A DNA stretch of 64,000 nucleotides from Microcella daejeonensis. Its GTDB lineage: Bacteria > Actinomycetota > Actinomycetes > Actinomycetales > Microbacteriaceae. The stretch spans positions 2,294,001-2,358,000 of the forward strand of contig NZ_CP113089.1 of the NCBI RefSeq assembly GCF_026625045.1, read 5' to 3'. The notes beneath the pieces were generated by a model, which saw nothing but the letters and a program-made list of their open reading frames with translations, ran no database searches and was not told the origin of the DNA. The translations under genes and the position numbers were made by a program. Below, one piece after another: positions 53,523 through 62,830 of the stretch (its first letter is position 1; every line of letters starts with the position of its first letter).

Positions 53523-55138
53523 ATGCCGAGGTCTCCGTCGAAGTCGGCCTCCTCGAGGCGGTTCTTGACCGCGGTGAGGAAGCGGGCCGCGTCGGCGCCG
53601 TCGACGATGCGGTGATCGTACGACAGGGCGAGGAACACGGTCGACCGGATCGCGATGGCGTCCGCGCCGTCGACCGTCACGACCGCGGGCTTCTTCGTCA
53701 CGATGCCGGTGCCGAGGATGGCGACCTGCGGGAGGAAGACGACGGGCGTGTCGAAGAGCGCTCCGCGCGATCCCGTGTTCGTCAGCGTGAACGTGCCGCC
53801 GGCGAGCTCATCGGGCTTCAGCTGGTTGTCGCGGGTGCGCGTCGCCAGGTCTGCGATGTCCTTCGCGAGATCGGCGATGCTCTTGTCGCCCGCGTCGCGC
53901 ACGACCGGGGTGAGAAGACCGCGCTCGGTGTCCACCGCGATCGAGAGGTTCTCGGTCTCGGGGTAGACGATGGAGTCTCCGTCGACCGTCGCGTTGATGA
54001 TCGGGAACGCCTTGAGCGCCTCGGTCGCCGCCTTCGCGAAGAAGGGCAGGAACGAGAGCTTCACGCCCGTCTCGGCGAGGAACGCGTCCTTGACCGCGAC
54101 GCGGAGAGCCGCGACCTTCGTGACGTCGACCTCGACCACGGAGGTCAGCTGGGCCGTCGACTGCATCGACGCGACGGCGCGCTCGGCGATGACCTTGCGC
54201 AGACGCGACATGGCGACCGTGGTGCCTCGGAGCGGGGACGTCTCGACCGGCGCACGCGAGGCCGCCGGAGCCGACGCCGTAGCGGCGGGGGCGGTCTCGG
54301 CTGCGGCGATGACGTCCTGGCGACGGATGCGACCGCCGACGCCGGTTCCGACGATCGACGCCAGGTCGACGCCCTTCTCCTGGGCGAGCTTGCGCACGAT
54401 CGGGGTGATGTAGCCGGCGTTGCCGCCGGCGGGCGCCGCCGGCTCAGCGGTCGGAGCGGCGGCCGGCGCGGGTGCCGCAGCGGGCGGCGCGGCAGCGGCG
54501 GGTGCCGCGACCGGGGGTGCCGCAGCGGGCGGCGCGGCTGCCGGAGGGGCAGCGGCCGGAGGAGCGGCCGCCGGAGGGGCGGCTGCCGGGGGAGCAGCGG
54601 CCGGGGGAGCGGCGGCCGGAGCCGGCGCCGCGACCGGAGCGGAGGCGACGGGGGCGGCCTGCGGAGCGGGCTGCTCGGCCGCCTCCGGCTGCTCGGTGGA
54701 CGGCTGGACGGGGGCCGAGACCGCCGGTGCCTGCTGCTCGGCGGGCGCCGGAGCGGCGGGTGCCGACGGGGCGGGCTGCTCAGCGGGGGCGGGCTGCTCA
54801 GCAGCGGGCTGCGGGGCGGGAGCGGGCTGCTCCGCCGGGACGGGCTCCGCGGCTGCGGGCTCGGCGGCCGGCTCGGCAGGGGCATCCCCGCCGCCGGAGG
54901 CGCCATCGCCGATGCGCACGAGGGGGGTGCCGACCTCGACGGTCTCGTCCTCGGCGACGAGGATCTCCTCGACGACGCCCGCGACGGGGGACGGGATCTC
55001 GGTGTCGACCTTGTCGGTCGAGACCTCGAGCAGGGGCTCGTCGACCTCGACGCGGTCGCCCACGTTCTTCAGCCAGCGGGTGACCGTGCCCTCGGTGACG
55101 CTCTCGCCGAGCGCCGGGAGGTTGACGGATTCGCTCAT
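53519..55138 (-). CDS. sucB: Dihydrolipoamide acyltransferase (E2) of 2-oxoacid dehydrogenase complexes
   Basis: Core acyltransferase carrying the lipoyl arm, 539 residues. Order: lipoyl domain (1-80; lipoyl Lys43 in STDKVDTEIPS), a Pro/Ala linker of about 160 residues built of PPAAA units, a peripheral subunit-binding domain (ITPIVRKLAQEKGVDLASIV), and the catalytic domain ending SYDHRIVDGADAARFL with His and Asp. One lipoyl domain only. Named as succinyltransferase in many actinobacteria, but the mycobacterial orthologue (DlaT) serves pyruvate dehydrogenase; with aceE in the same window it may serve both. lpdA lies directly upstream on the same strand. Confidence 0.9.
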   Translation of the reverse strand: MSESVNLPALGESVTEGTVTRWLKNVGDRVEVDEPLLEVSTDKVDTEIPSPVAGVVEEILVAEDETVEVGTPLVRIGDGASGGGDAPAEPAAEPAAAEPVPAEQPAPAPQPAAEQPAPAEQPAPSAPAAPAPAEQQAPAVSAPVQPSTEQPEAAEQPAPQAAPVASAPVAAPAPAAAPPAAAPPAAAPPAAAPPAAAPPAAAPPAAAPPVAAPAAAAPPAAAPAPAAAPTAEPAAPAGGNAGYITPIVRKLAQEKGVDLASIVGTGVGGRIRRQDVIAAAETAPAATASAPAASRAPVETSPLRGTTVAMSRLRKVIAERAVASMQSTAQLTSVVEVDVTKVAALRVAVKDAFLAETGVKLSFLPFFAKAATEALKAFPIINATVDGDSIVYPETENLSIAVDTERGLLTPVVRDAGDKSIADLAKDIADLATRTRDNQLKPDELAGGTFTLTNTGSRGALFDTPVVFLPQVAILGTGIVTKKPAVVTVDGADAIAIRSTVFLALSYDHRIVDGADAARFLTAVKNRLEEADFDGDLGI

Positions 55139-55187
55139 CAGTGATGCTCCTTTGAAGACCTGTAGTGATTCAGCTTATGGACGCGGC

Positions 55188-56561
55188 TCAGATGCCGTGC
55201 AGGGGCTTGCCGGCGAGGGCGAGGAAGGCCTCGCCGAGCGCCTCGTTCTGGGTGGGGTGCGCGTGGAGCAGCGGAGCGATGTCCTCCGGGTGCGCCTCCC
55301 AGTTCACCGCGAGCTGGGCCTCGCCGATGAGCTCGCCGACGCGGGCGCCGATCATGTGCACGCCGACCACGGGGCCGTCCACGACGCGCACGACCTTGAT
55401 CGACCCGGCCGTCTCGAGGATGTGGCTCTTGCCGTTGCCCGCGAGGTTGTAGTCGTACGTCGCGATCGCGGCGTCGCCGTGCTTCTCCTTGGCCTTCGCC
55501 TCGGTCAGGCCGACCGACGCGACCTCCGGCTCGCTGTAGGTGACCTTCGGCACGTTGATGTCGTCGATGACGATGGGGTTGAGGCCGGCGATCTCCTCGG
55601 CCACGAAGATGCCGTGCTGGAAGCCGCGGTGCGCGAGCTGCAGCCCCGGGACGATGTCGCCGACGGCGTAGACGCCCGGGATGTTCGTGCGCAGCCGCTC
55701 GTCGGTGAGAACGAAGCCGCGGTCCATCGTGACGCCGACCTCCTCGAAGCCCATGTTCGCCGTCGACGGGCCTCGGCCCACGGCGACCAGGAGCAGATCG
55801 GCCTCGATCGTCTCGCCGCTCTCGAGCGTGACGACGACGCCGTTCTCGTCCTGGGTCACGCCCTGGAAGCGGACGCCGAGCTTGAACTCGATGCCGCGCT
55901 TGCGGTACGCGCGCTCGAACTGCTTCGAGATCGCCTCGTCCTCGTTGGGCACCAGGTGGGGCAGCGCCTCGATGATGACGACCTCGGAGCCGAAGGAGCG
56001 CCATACGCTCGAGAACTCCACGCCGATGACGCCGCCGCCGAGGACGGCGACCTTGCGGGGCACGTAGTCGAGCTGCAGCGCCTGCTCGGAGGTAATGACC
56101 CGTCCGCCGATCTCGAGGCCGGGGAGCGAGCGCGAGTAGGAGCCGGTCGCCAGGACGACGTTCTTGCCCGTGATGGTGTGCTCGCCGACCTGCACGGTCG
56201 TCGGGGAGGTCAGACGGCCCTCGCCCTCGATCGTCGTGATGCCGCGCGCCTTGATGAGGCCCTGCAGACCCTTGTACTTGCTGGCGACGATCCCGTCGCG
56301 GTAGGCGTTCACCGCGGGGACGTCGATGCCCTCGAGCGTCGCCTTCACGCCGAAGCGGGCGGAGTCGCGGGCAGCGTCGGCGACCTCGCCGGCGTGGAGC
56401 AGAGCCTTCGTGGGGATGCACCCCACGTGCAGGCAGGTTCCCCCGACCTTGCTCTTCTCGATCAGCCCGACGGTCATGCCGAGCTGGCTCGCGCGCAGGG
56501 CGGCGGCGTATCCGCCGCTTCCCGCACCGAGGATGACCAGGTCAAAGTTCTGTTCCGACAC
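55188..56561 (-). CDS. lpdA: Dihydrolipoyl dehydrogenase (E3)
   Basis: FAD enzyme reoxidising the dihydrolipoyl arm of E2 with NAD+, 457 residues. FAD site VILGAGSGGYAAALRA, redox disulfide Cys43-Cys48 in GGTCLHVGCIPTK, NAD site AVLGGGVIGVEFSS, second FAD motif VYAVGDIVPGLQLAH and the catalytic His-Glu in HAHPTQNEAL are all intact. GTG 56561 has AAGGGAGA upstream; the very long frame beyond is a shadow of pepA. It is followed after 49 bases by the E2 gene, so E3-E2 form an operon. Confidence 0.96.
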   Translation of the reverse strand: MSEQNFDLVILGAGSGGYAAALRASQLGMTVGLIEKSKVGGTCLHVGCIPTKALLHAGEVADAARDSARFGVKATLEGIDVPAVNAYRDGIVASKYKGLQGLIKARGITTIEGEGRLTSPTTVQVGEHTITGKNVVLATGSYSRSLPGLEIGGRVITSEQALQLDYVPRKVAVLGGGVIGVEFSSVWRSFGSEVVIIEALPHLVPNEDEAISKQFERAYRKRGIEFKLGVRFQGVTQDENGVVVTLESGETIEADLLLVAVGRGPSTANMGFEEVGVTMDRGFVLTDERLRTNIPGVYAVGDIVPGLQLAHRGFQHGIFVAEEIAGLNPIVIDDINVPKVTYSEPEVASVGLTEAKAKEKHGDAAIATYDYNLAGNGKSHILETAGSIKVVRVVDGPVVGVHMIGARVGELIGEAQLAVNWEAHPEDIAPLLHAHPTQNEALGEAFLALAGKPLHGI

Positions 56562-56659
56562 CGAGGAGTCTCCCTTGTGGATGCGTGCGGGGCCGACCCA
56601 TGGGTGGCACGTCGGCCTGGAGAGCGGCACGCGGTTCCGCGCGCCAACAAGCGAGCCTA

Positions 56660-58162
56660 CTACCGCTGCAGGCCCGCGTCGGCGAGTCCGCGCGCGAGCT
56701 CGACCAGCAGTCGCACGGTGACGCCCGAGGGGCCCTTGGGGGTGTGCCCGTACGCGGCCGTGCCGTTGTTGGCGGGACCGGCGATGTCGAGGTGGGCCCA
56801 CGGGATGCGCGGCGCATCCTGAGCGTCCCCTGTGCGTCCGACGAACTCCTGCAGGAAGACGCCCGCGATGAGCATCCCCGCGGCGGTGTTGCCCGGCTTG
56901 GCGTTCGCGATGTCGGCGATCTCGCTGGAGATGATCGAGCGAAGGTCGGCGGGCAGCGGCATCGGCCAGACCAGCTCCCCGGTGGCCGCCGCGGCGTCCT
57001 GCACGCGGCGCACGAGGGCGTCGTCGCCCATGAGGCCCGCGTAGCGATCGCCCAGCGCGACCCGGGCCGCACCGGTGAGCGTGGCGACGTCGACGATCGC
57101 GTCGGGGTGCTCCTCGCTCGCGATCACCAGGCCGTCGGCGAGCACCAGGCGGCCCTCGGCGTCGGTGTTGAGCACCTCGACGGTCGTGCCGCCCCGGATC
57201 GTCAGCACGTCGTTGGGGCGCATGGCCGTCGACGACGGCAGGTTCTCGGCGAGGCAGAGCCAGGCGGTCACGCGGATGGGAAGGCCGAGCCGGGCGATGG
57301 CGAGCGTCACGCCGAGCACGGTGGCCGCGCCCGTCATGTCGTACTTCATGCCGACCATCGCTGCCGGCGGCTTGAGCGACAGCCCGCCGGAGTCGAAGGT
57401 GATGCCCTTGCCGACGAGGGCGAGGTGGCGCTCGGCGCCCTCGGGGGAGTAGCGCACCGCGACCAGCCGGGGCGGGCGCGAGGATCCCTGACCGACGCCG
57501 AGGATCCCGCCGAATCCGCCCTCCTGGAGCGCCGGCACGTCCCACTCCTGGATCTCCACCGGGAGGCCGTCTGCGAGCTCGTGCGCGTGCGCCGCGAAGC
57601 TGACCGGGTAGAGGTCGTTCGGCGGCGTGTTCACGAGATCGCGCACCGCGATGACGGCCTCCGCGACGGCCTCGGCGGTGGTCGCCGCCTCCGCGGCCCC
57701 GTCGACGGTCGTGCTGAGCAGGATGCTCGCGATGACGGGCTTCTGCTCGCCCGAGCGGTAGGTCGTGTAGCGGTACCCGCCCAGCGCCGCGCCCTCGAGC
57801 ACGGCCTGCACCTCGGCGGCCTCCGACGTCGGGAGCGCGACCGAGAGCCGTTCGGCACCGGCCGCGGCGCGCGACGCCGAACCGGCGGCGCTGCGCAGGG
57901 TGTCGGCGGTCGGGGCCGATCCGAGCCCGACCAGCAGGACGGCGCCGGCGGCGACGCCCTCGGGCGCGGGGTGCCGGGCGGTCTCGTCGGCGGCGCCGGT
58001 GAGGCCCAGGGCGAGCAGCGCGGCGGCGAGGGGCGCGAGACGCGCGTCGTCCGCTCCGGCGAGGGCCGGGCCCTCGGGCGTCGAGAGCACGCCGACGACG
58101 AGCAGATCGGCCTCGAGATCGGCGGCGGGAGCGGACGTGACGGCGAGGGAGGGGCAGGTCAT
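56660..58162 (-). CDS. pepA: Leucyl aminopeptidase (M17)
   Basis: Cytosolic dizinc aminopeptidase, 500 residues, releasing N-terminal amino acids from peptides. The M17 signature NTDAEGRL is present with KGITFDSGGLSLKP (metal-binding Lys and Asp) and MKYDMTGAATVLG. The N-terminal domain is Ala-rich as in actinobacterial members. ATG 58162 was chosen because TACGAT lies seven bases upstream; ATG 58171 overlaps that element. In mycobacteria pepB is likewise close to dlaT. Divergent from the PAC2 gene. Confidence 0.94.
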   Translation of the reverse strand: MTCPSLAVTSAPAADLEADLLVVGVLSTPEGPALAGADDARLAPLAAALLALGLTGAADETARHPAPEGVAAGAVLLVGLGSAPTADTLRSAAGSASRAAAGAERLSVALPTSEAAEVQAVLEGAALGGYRYTTYRSGEQKPVIASILLSTTVDGAAEAATTAEAVAEAVIAVRDLVNTPPNDLYPVSFAAHAHELADGLPVEIQEWDVPALQEGGFGGILGVGQGSSRPPRLVAVRYSPEGAERHLALVGKGITFDSGGLSLKPPAAMVGMKYDMTGAATVLGVTLAIARLGLPIRVTAWLCLAENLPSSTAMRPNDVLTIRGGTTVEVLNTDAEGRLVLADGLVIASEEHPDAIVDVATLTGAARVALGDRYAGLMGDDALVRRVQDAAAATGELVWPMPLPADLRSIISSEIADIANAKPGNTAAGMLIAGVFLQEFVGRTGDAQDAPRIPWAHLDIAGPANNGTAAYGHTPKGPSGVTVRLLVELARGLADAGLQR

Positions 58163-58169
58163 GGGCTCC

Positions 58170-58175
58170 ATCGTA
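58170..58175 (-). promoter_or_regulatory. -10 element TACGAT of pepA, leaderless arrangement
   Basis: TACGAT on the minus strand, seven bases before ATG 58162. GGAG in the gap could also serve as a weak ribosome site. Confidence 0.5.
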
Positions 58176-58277
58176 GGACGGGGGCTCGGGGGGTCGCGGA
58201 GCGCGCGCCGGGCATCCCGGATCGCCTGTTCGCTGTCGGCAGGTGCTCGGAGCACGGGTGCGCCCCCGGGGCCGATC

Positions 58278-58283
58278 TAGCAT
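58278..58283 (+). promoter_or_regulatory. -10 element TAGCAT of the PAC2 gene, leaderless arrangement
   Basis: TAGCAT ends six bases before ATG 58290. Confidence 0.5.
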
Positions 58284-58289
58284 TGAGGC

Positions 58290-59213
58290 ATGCGCGATCC
58301 CGAGAGCCTCTACCGCCTTCTGCCCGGCGATGACGAGGTCCCGCGCGGGCTGCCGCTCGTCGCGGGCCTGACCGGGTTCTCCGACGCGGGGGGCGCCGTC
58401 TCCCAGGTGTCCGCCTACCTCCTCGACGAGCTCGAGCACCGCGATCTCGCCGTCTTCGACAACGACGAGCTGCTGGACTGGCGCGCTCGTCGGCCCGTGA
58501 TCGTCTTCGACGAGACCCGCATCACCGAGTTCCGCATGCCGTCACTGGCCCTGCGCCTGGCCGAGGACGAGCTCGGGGCGCCGTTCCTGCTGCTCACCGG
58601 CTACGAGCCCGACTTCCACTGGGAGGCCTTCGTCGCCGCCGTGCGGTCGCTCATCGATCGCTTCGAGGTCTCGGCGACGACGTGGATCCACGCCATCCCG
58701 ATGCCGGTGCCGCACACGCGGCCGATCGGGGTGACCGTGAGCGGCAGCCGCGAGGACCTCATCGAGGCGCTCTCGATCTGGCGCCCGCGCACGCAGGCCC
58801 CCGGCAACGCGATGCACCTGCTCGAGCACCGGCTGCACGGCAGCGGGCATCCCGTCACCGGCTTCGTGCTGCTCGTGCCGCACTACCTCGCCGACACCGA
58901 GTTCCCCTCCGCCGCGGTGACCGCGCTCGAGAGCCTGACGGCCGCGACCGGTCTGCTGTTCCCGACCGACCGTCTGCGCGAGGAGGGCAGGGAGTTCCTC
59001 GCGAAGATCGACGACCAGGTCGAGGGCAACACCGAGCTCGCCCGCCTCGTCGGCACGCTCGAGGAGCGGCACGACTCCTACATGGAGGACAACCCGCTTC
59101 GCTCGCCGCTCACCGATGAGGACGGCGAGCTGCCCAGCGCCGACTCGATCGCCGCCGAGCTCGAGAACTTCCTCGCGGTTCGCCGCGCGACCGACGACGA
59201 CCGCGAGCTCTGA
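58290..59213 (+). CDS. PAC2 family (proteasome assembly chaperone-like) protein
   Basis: A 307-residue soluble protein of the PAC2 family. LPLVAGLTGFSDAGGAVSQV and RRPVIVFDETRITEFRMPS at the N-terminus, LLTGYEPDFHWEAF in the middle and HYLADTEFPSAAVTALESL towards the C-terminus are family segments. Bacterial members have been linked to proteasome function by analogy only; no proteasome genes are in the window. The C-terminal ~60 residues are acidic. Divergent from pepA, and followed after 41 bases by an MFS gene with its own -10. Confidence 0.88.
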   Translation: MRDPESLYRLLPGDDEVPRGLPLVAGLTGFSDAGGAVSQVSAYLLDELEHRDLAVFDNDELLDWRARRPVIVFDETRITEFRMPSLALRLAEDELGAPFLLLTGYEPDFHWEAFVAAVRSLIDRFEVSATTWIHAIPMPVPHTRPIGVTVSGSREDLIEALSIWRPRTQAPGNAMHLLEHRLHGSGHPVTGFVLLVPHYLADTEFPSAAVTALESLTAATGLLFPTDRLREEGREFLAKIDDQVEGNTELARLVGTLEERHDSYMEDNPLRSPLTDEDGELPSADSIAAELENFLAVRRATDDDREL

Positions 59214-59242
59214 GCCCGGCCGGCTCCTCCGCCGGCGCGCCC

Positions 59243-59248
59243 TAGGCT
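59243..59248 (+). promoter_or_regulatory. -10 element TAGGCT of the MFS gene, leaderless arrangement
   Basis: TAGGCT ends six bases before GTG 59255. Confidence 0.5.
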
Positions 59249-59254
59249 GATCGC

Positions 59255-60583
59255 GTGGATTCGCGCCGGGCCGTCGTCGTGCTCGTCATCGCCGGCGCTG
59301 CCTACATCACGGCGATCCTGCAGCGCACCTCGCTCAGCGTCGCGGGGGTCGTCGCCACCGACAGGTTCTCGGTCGACGCGACCGCGCTCTCCTCGCTCGC
59401 GGTGCTGCAGCTGCTCGTCTACGCCCTGCTGCAGATCCCCGTGGGCGTGCTCGTCGATCGCTTCGGGCCGCGCGCGCTGATCGGCATCGGGGCGATCGTC
59501 ATGGCGTCGGGGCAGATCGTGCTCGCCGTCGCCCCCGACATCGGCATCGCCGTGCTCGGCCGCATCCTCGTCGGCGCGGGCGATGCCATGACCTTCATCT
59601 CGGTGCTCCGTCTTCTCGGGCACTGGTTCTCGCCCCGCCGCCTCCCGGTGCTCTCGCAGTGGGTGGGCACCCTCGGGCAGAGCGGGCAGCTGCTCTCCGC
59701 CGTCCCGCTGGGCGCCGTCCTCGCGACCGCGGGGTGGCAGCCGGCCTTCCTCGGCCTGGCCTCGATCTCGGTGGTGGTCGCCGCGGCCGTCCTGCTCGCG
59801 GTCCGCGACGCCCCTCCCGGTGCGGAGCGCGGACGCGCGGCGACGCTGCGCATCGCGCTGCGGCAATTGCGGGATGCCCTCCGCCGGCCGGGCACGCGCC
59901 TCGCCTTCTGGGCTCACGCCGTGACCGGCTCGCCCGGCACCGTGCTCGTCATGCTCTGGGGCTTCCCGGCGCTCTCGGTCGGGCTCGGGTACGGGCCGGC
60001 ACTCGCGTCGGCGCTGCTGAGCATCGTGGTGGTGGCCGGAGCGCTCATCGGCCCGGTGATCGGGCTCCTGTCGGCGCGGTTCCCCTACCGGCGCTCCAGC
60101 ATCGTGCTCGGCATCGTCGCCGTCATGGGCGCGGCATGGGCGGTCGTGCTCCTCTGGCCCGACCGCCCGCCGCTCGCGGCGATCGTGGTGCTCCTCGTGG
60201 TGATCGCGGTGGGCGGCCCCGGGTCGCTCATCGGGTTCGACTTCGCCCGCACCTTCAACCCGGGGCCGAGCCAGGGGGCCGCCTCGGGGTTCGTCAACGT
60301 CGGCGGCTTCTCGATCTCGGTGGTGCTGCTCCTGGGCATCGGTCTCGTCCTCGACGCCCTGAGCCCCGGAGCCGAGCCCGCGGCGCTGTACGCGTGGGAG
60401 AACTGGCGGCCGGCCTTCGCGCTGCAGTTCCCCGTCATCGCCGCCGCGCTCATCCCGCTCCTCATCGCCCGGCGCCGGACGCGGCGGCGTCTGCAGGAGG
60501 AGGAGGGCATCGCGGTCGCCCCGCTCTGGGTGGCGATCGTGCGCCGCCGCCGTGCACGCCGCTCTCGCAAACCTGTGCGATAA
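59255..60583 (+). CDS. MFS transporter
   Basis: A 442-residue, twelve-helix major facilitator. The loop between helices 2 and 3 reads [13 protein letters not shown], the family GxxxDRxGxR motif, and [20 protein letters not shown] is the helix 4 segment. The pattern is close to nitrate/nitrite or multidrug MFS members, but no substrate-specific motif was found. GTG 59255 is placed by the -10 just before it. The C-terminal tail is Arg-rich. The housekeeping sigma gene follows, with a promoter that overlaps this gene's stop. Confidence 0.87.
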   Translation: MDSRRAVVVLVIAGAAYITAILQRTSLSVAGVVATDRFSVDATALSSLAVLQLLVYALLQIPVGVLVDRFGPRALIGIGAIVMASGQIVLAVAPDIGIAVLGRILVGAGDAMTFISVLRLLGHWFSPRRLPVLSQWVGTLGQSGQLLSAVPLGAVLATAGWQPAFLGLASISVVVAAAVLLAVRDAPPGAERGRAATLRIALRQLRDALRRPGTRLAFWAHAVTGSPGTVLVMLWGFPALSVGLGYGPALASALLSIVVVAGALIGPVIGLLSARFPYRRSSIVLGIVAVMGAAWAVVLLWPDRPPLAAIVVLLVVIAVGGPGSLIGFDFARTFNPGPSQGAASGFVNVGGFSISVVLLLGIGLVLDALSPGAEPAALYAWENWRPAFALQFPVIAAALIPLLIARRRTRRRLQEEEGIAVAPLWVAIVRRRRARRSRKPVR

Positions 60584-60585
60584 TT
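60577..60585 (+). promoter_or_regulatory. Extended -10 promoter element upstream of rpoD
   Basis: TGCGATAAT (TGn plus GATAAT) overlaps the TAA of the MFS gene. It would start the sigma factor transcript near 60592, leaving a leader of about 150 bases in which I see no clear structure. Confidence 0.5.
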
Positions 60586-60744
60586 GAGGTTCACGACCCG
60601 GTCGGACGCCCCGCCCGCACCGCTCTCATCCAGAGCGCGCGAGCACAGCGACTTGACATGGGTCGTTGTTCTGCCCGGAGGCCGCGCCGCCGGAGATGCA
60701 CCGCCCGGAGGCTCCGACTCCGGATGATCGCGAAAGAGGGTTCC

Positions 60745-62082
60745 ATGGCCACCCGAACCACCACCGACGCCCCCGCGTCGACCGAGACCGAGGCGCCCAC
60801 GAGCGCCGCCCCCGCGGCCAAGGCCGCCCCCGCCAAGAGAGCGCCGGCGAAGAAGCCGGCAGCAGCGGCCAAGGCCGCGCCCGCCAAGGCTCCGGCCGCG
60901 AAGTCCCCCGTCAAGAAGACCGCGACGAAGAAGGCCGCGAGCCCCGCCGACGCGGCCGAGGGCGACGCCGACGAGGACGACGCCGAGCCGGTCGTGCTCG
61001 AGGCCGCCGTGGCGACCGCCGAGGAGGGCGCCGAGACCGACGACGCCGACGAGGACGACGACGATGAGAAGGATGCCGCCGCCGCCGGCCCGCTGCCCAC
61101 GGGCGCCATCGTGCTCAACAACTCCGACGACGACGAGGTGCCGGTCTACTCGCAGACCATCACCGGCGCCACCGCCGACCCGGTCAAGGACTACCTGAAG
61201 CAGATCGGCAAGGTGCCCCTCCTCAACGCCGCGGAGGAGGTCGAGCTCGCCATGCGCATCGAGGCCGGCCTCTTCGCCGAGGAGAAGCTCGGGTCGATGA
61301 CCGACAAGGAGAAGCGGACGCAGCTCGGCCGCGAGCTCTCCTGGGTGGCCAAGGACGGCCAGCGCGCCAAGAACCACCTGCTCGGCGCCAACCTCCGCCT
61401 CGTCGTCTCGCTCGCGAAGCGCTACACCGGTCGCGGCATGCAGTTCCTCGACCTCATCCAGGAGGGCAACCTCGGCCTCATCCGTGCGGTCGAGAAGTTC
61501 GACTACACCAAGGGCTTCAAGTTCTCCACGTACGCCACGTGGTGGATCCGCCAGGCGATCACGCGCGCGATGGCCGACCAGGCGCGTACGATCCGCATCC
61601 CGGTGCACATGGTCGAGGTCATCAACAAGCTCGCCCGCGTCCAGCGGCAGATGCTGCAGGATCTCGGTCGCGAGCCCACGCCCGAGGAGCTGAGCCGCGA
61701 GCTCGACATGACCCCCGAGAAGGTCATCGAGGTGCAGAAGTACGGCCGCGAGCCCATCTCGCTGCACACGCCGCTCGGCGAGGACGGCGACAGCGAGTTC
61801 GGCGACCTCATCGAGGACACCGAGGCCGTCGTGCCCGCCGACGCCGTCGGCTTCACGATGCTGCAGAAGCAGCTCGAGAGCCTCCTCGACTCGCTCTCGG
61901 AGCGCGAGGCGGGGGTTATCCGCATGCGATTCGGACTCGGCGACGGCATGCCGAAGACCTTGGACCAGATCGGCGATACCTTCGGGGTGACCCGCGAGCG
62001 GATCCGCCAGATCGAGTCCAAGACGATGGCGAAGCTGCGGCACCCCTCGCGGTCGCAGGCGTTGCGCGACTACCTCGAGTAG
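60745..62082 (+). CDS. rpoD: Primary RNA polymerase sigma factor (SigA/HrdB type)
   Basis: Group 1 sigma-70, 445 residues. Residues 1-120 are a Lys/Ala-rich then acidic tail typical of actinobacterial SigA. Region 1.2 is [20 protein letters not shown]; region 2 contains [40 protein letters not shown] and [16 protein letters not shown] (2.3/2.4, -10 recognition); region 3 [12 protein letters not shown]; region 4.2 [11 protein letters not shown] (-35 recognition). ATG 60745 has AGAGGG five bases before it, although the frame is open through the MFS gene as a shadow. Only one primary sigma gene is seen in the window. Confidence 0.97.
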   Translation: MATRTTTDAPASTETEAPTSAAPAAKAAPAKRAPAKKPAAAAKAAPAKAPAAKSPVKKTATKKAASPADAAEGDADEDDAEPVVLEAAVATAEEGAETDDADEDDDDEKDAAAAGPLPTGAIVLNNSDDDEVPVYSQTITGATADPVKDYLKQIGKVPLLNAAEEVELAMRIEAGLFAEEKLGSMTDKEKRTQLGRELSWVAKDGQRAKNHLLGANLRLVVSLAKRYTGRGMQFLDLIQEGNLGLIRAVEKFDYTKGFKFSTYATWWIRQAITRAMADQARTIRIPVHMVEVINKLARVQRQMLQDLGREPTPEELSRELDMTPEKVIEVQKYGREPISLHTPLGEDGDSEFGDLIEDTEAVVPADAVGFTMLQKQLESLLDSLSEREAGVIRMRFGLGDGMPKTLDQIGDTFGVTRERIRQIESKTMAKLRHPSRSQALRDYLE

Positions 62083-62116
62083 CCCGCCGCACCGCATCCA
62101 GCGACAGGAGACCCGC

Positions 62117-62830
62117 ATGACCGCCACCCCCAGTGCCGCGACCCCCAACGAGGGCAAGACCCTCGCGGTCGAGATCGACGGCCGGCGCTTCTCGCGCATC
62201 CCGCTCCGCACCCACGTGGTGACGGCCGACGACGACATCGTCGAGGTCGTCACCCGGTACACGGCGGGGCAGCTGCAGGAGGGCGACCTGCTCTTCGTGA
62301 CGGAGAAGATCGTCGCGATCTCGCAGGGCCGCTCCTTCCCGATGGAGGACATCGAGCCGCGCCGGCTCGCGACCTTCCTGTCGAAGTACGTGACGAAGAC
62401 CTCGTTCGGCATCGGCCTGGGCATCCCGGAGACGATGGAGATGGCGCTCCGCGAGTGCGGCACCCCCCGCATCCTCTTCGCCGCCGGCGTCTCCGCCGTC
62501 ACGAAGCTGTTCGGCCGCACGGGCGACTTCTACCGCGTCGCCGGGCCCAAGGCCCGCGGCATCGACGGTCCGACCGCGCACACCATCCCGCCCTACAACC
62601 AGCAGGTCGTGCTCGTGCCCGAGAACCCGCGCGGCGTCGCCGCCGAGCTGCAGAGGGCGCTGCCGGTGGCGGTCGACGTGGCGGTGGTCGACATCAACGA
62701 CCTCGGCGGCAACATCCTCGGCTCGACGGTCTCCGCCGAGCGCGAGCGCCAGCTGGTGCGCATCCTCAAGGACAACCCGCTCGGTCAGGGCCACGAGAGC
62801 ACGCCGCTCGGCATCGTCCGCCCCGCATGA
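62117..62830 (+). CDS. Coenzyme F420-0:L-glutamate ligase-like (CofE family) protein
   Basis: A 237-residue protein resembling the gamma-glutamyl ligase FbiB/CofE domain: IPLRTHVVTADDDIVEVV, GDLLFVTEKIVAISQGRSFP and, later, VAVVDINDLGGNILGS. CofE adds glutamate to F420-0 with GTP; the conserved Lys-Ile (EKIVAI) metal/GTP segment is present. No other F420 genes lie in the window and no FbiB nitroreductase part is fused. In non-F420 lineages such proteins may have another ligase role. AGGAGA precedes ATG 62117. Its TGA overlaps the murJ ATG by four bases. Confidence 0.75.
   Translation: MTATPSAATPNEGKTLAVEIDGRRFSRIPLRTHVVTADDDIVEVVTRYTAGQLQEGDLLFVTEKIVAISQGRSFPMEDIEPRRLATFLSKYVTKTSFGIGLGIPETMEMALRECGTPRILFAAGVSAVTKLFGRTGDFYRVAGPKARGIDGPTAHTIPPYNQQVVLVPENPRGVAAELQRALPVAVDVAVVDINDLGGNILGSTVSAERERQLVRILKDNPLGQGHESTPLGIVRPA

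Noticed and set aside
54420-54850. Repetitive GC-rich stretch in the E2 gene as a possible mobile or structural repeat
   Set aside because: It encodes the normal Pro/Ala linker between lipoyl and binding domains.
56562-58439. Extension of the lpdA frame over pepA
   Set aside because: lpdA has a GTG start with ribosome site at 56561, and pepA occupies this stretch in another frame with intact M17 motifs.
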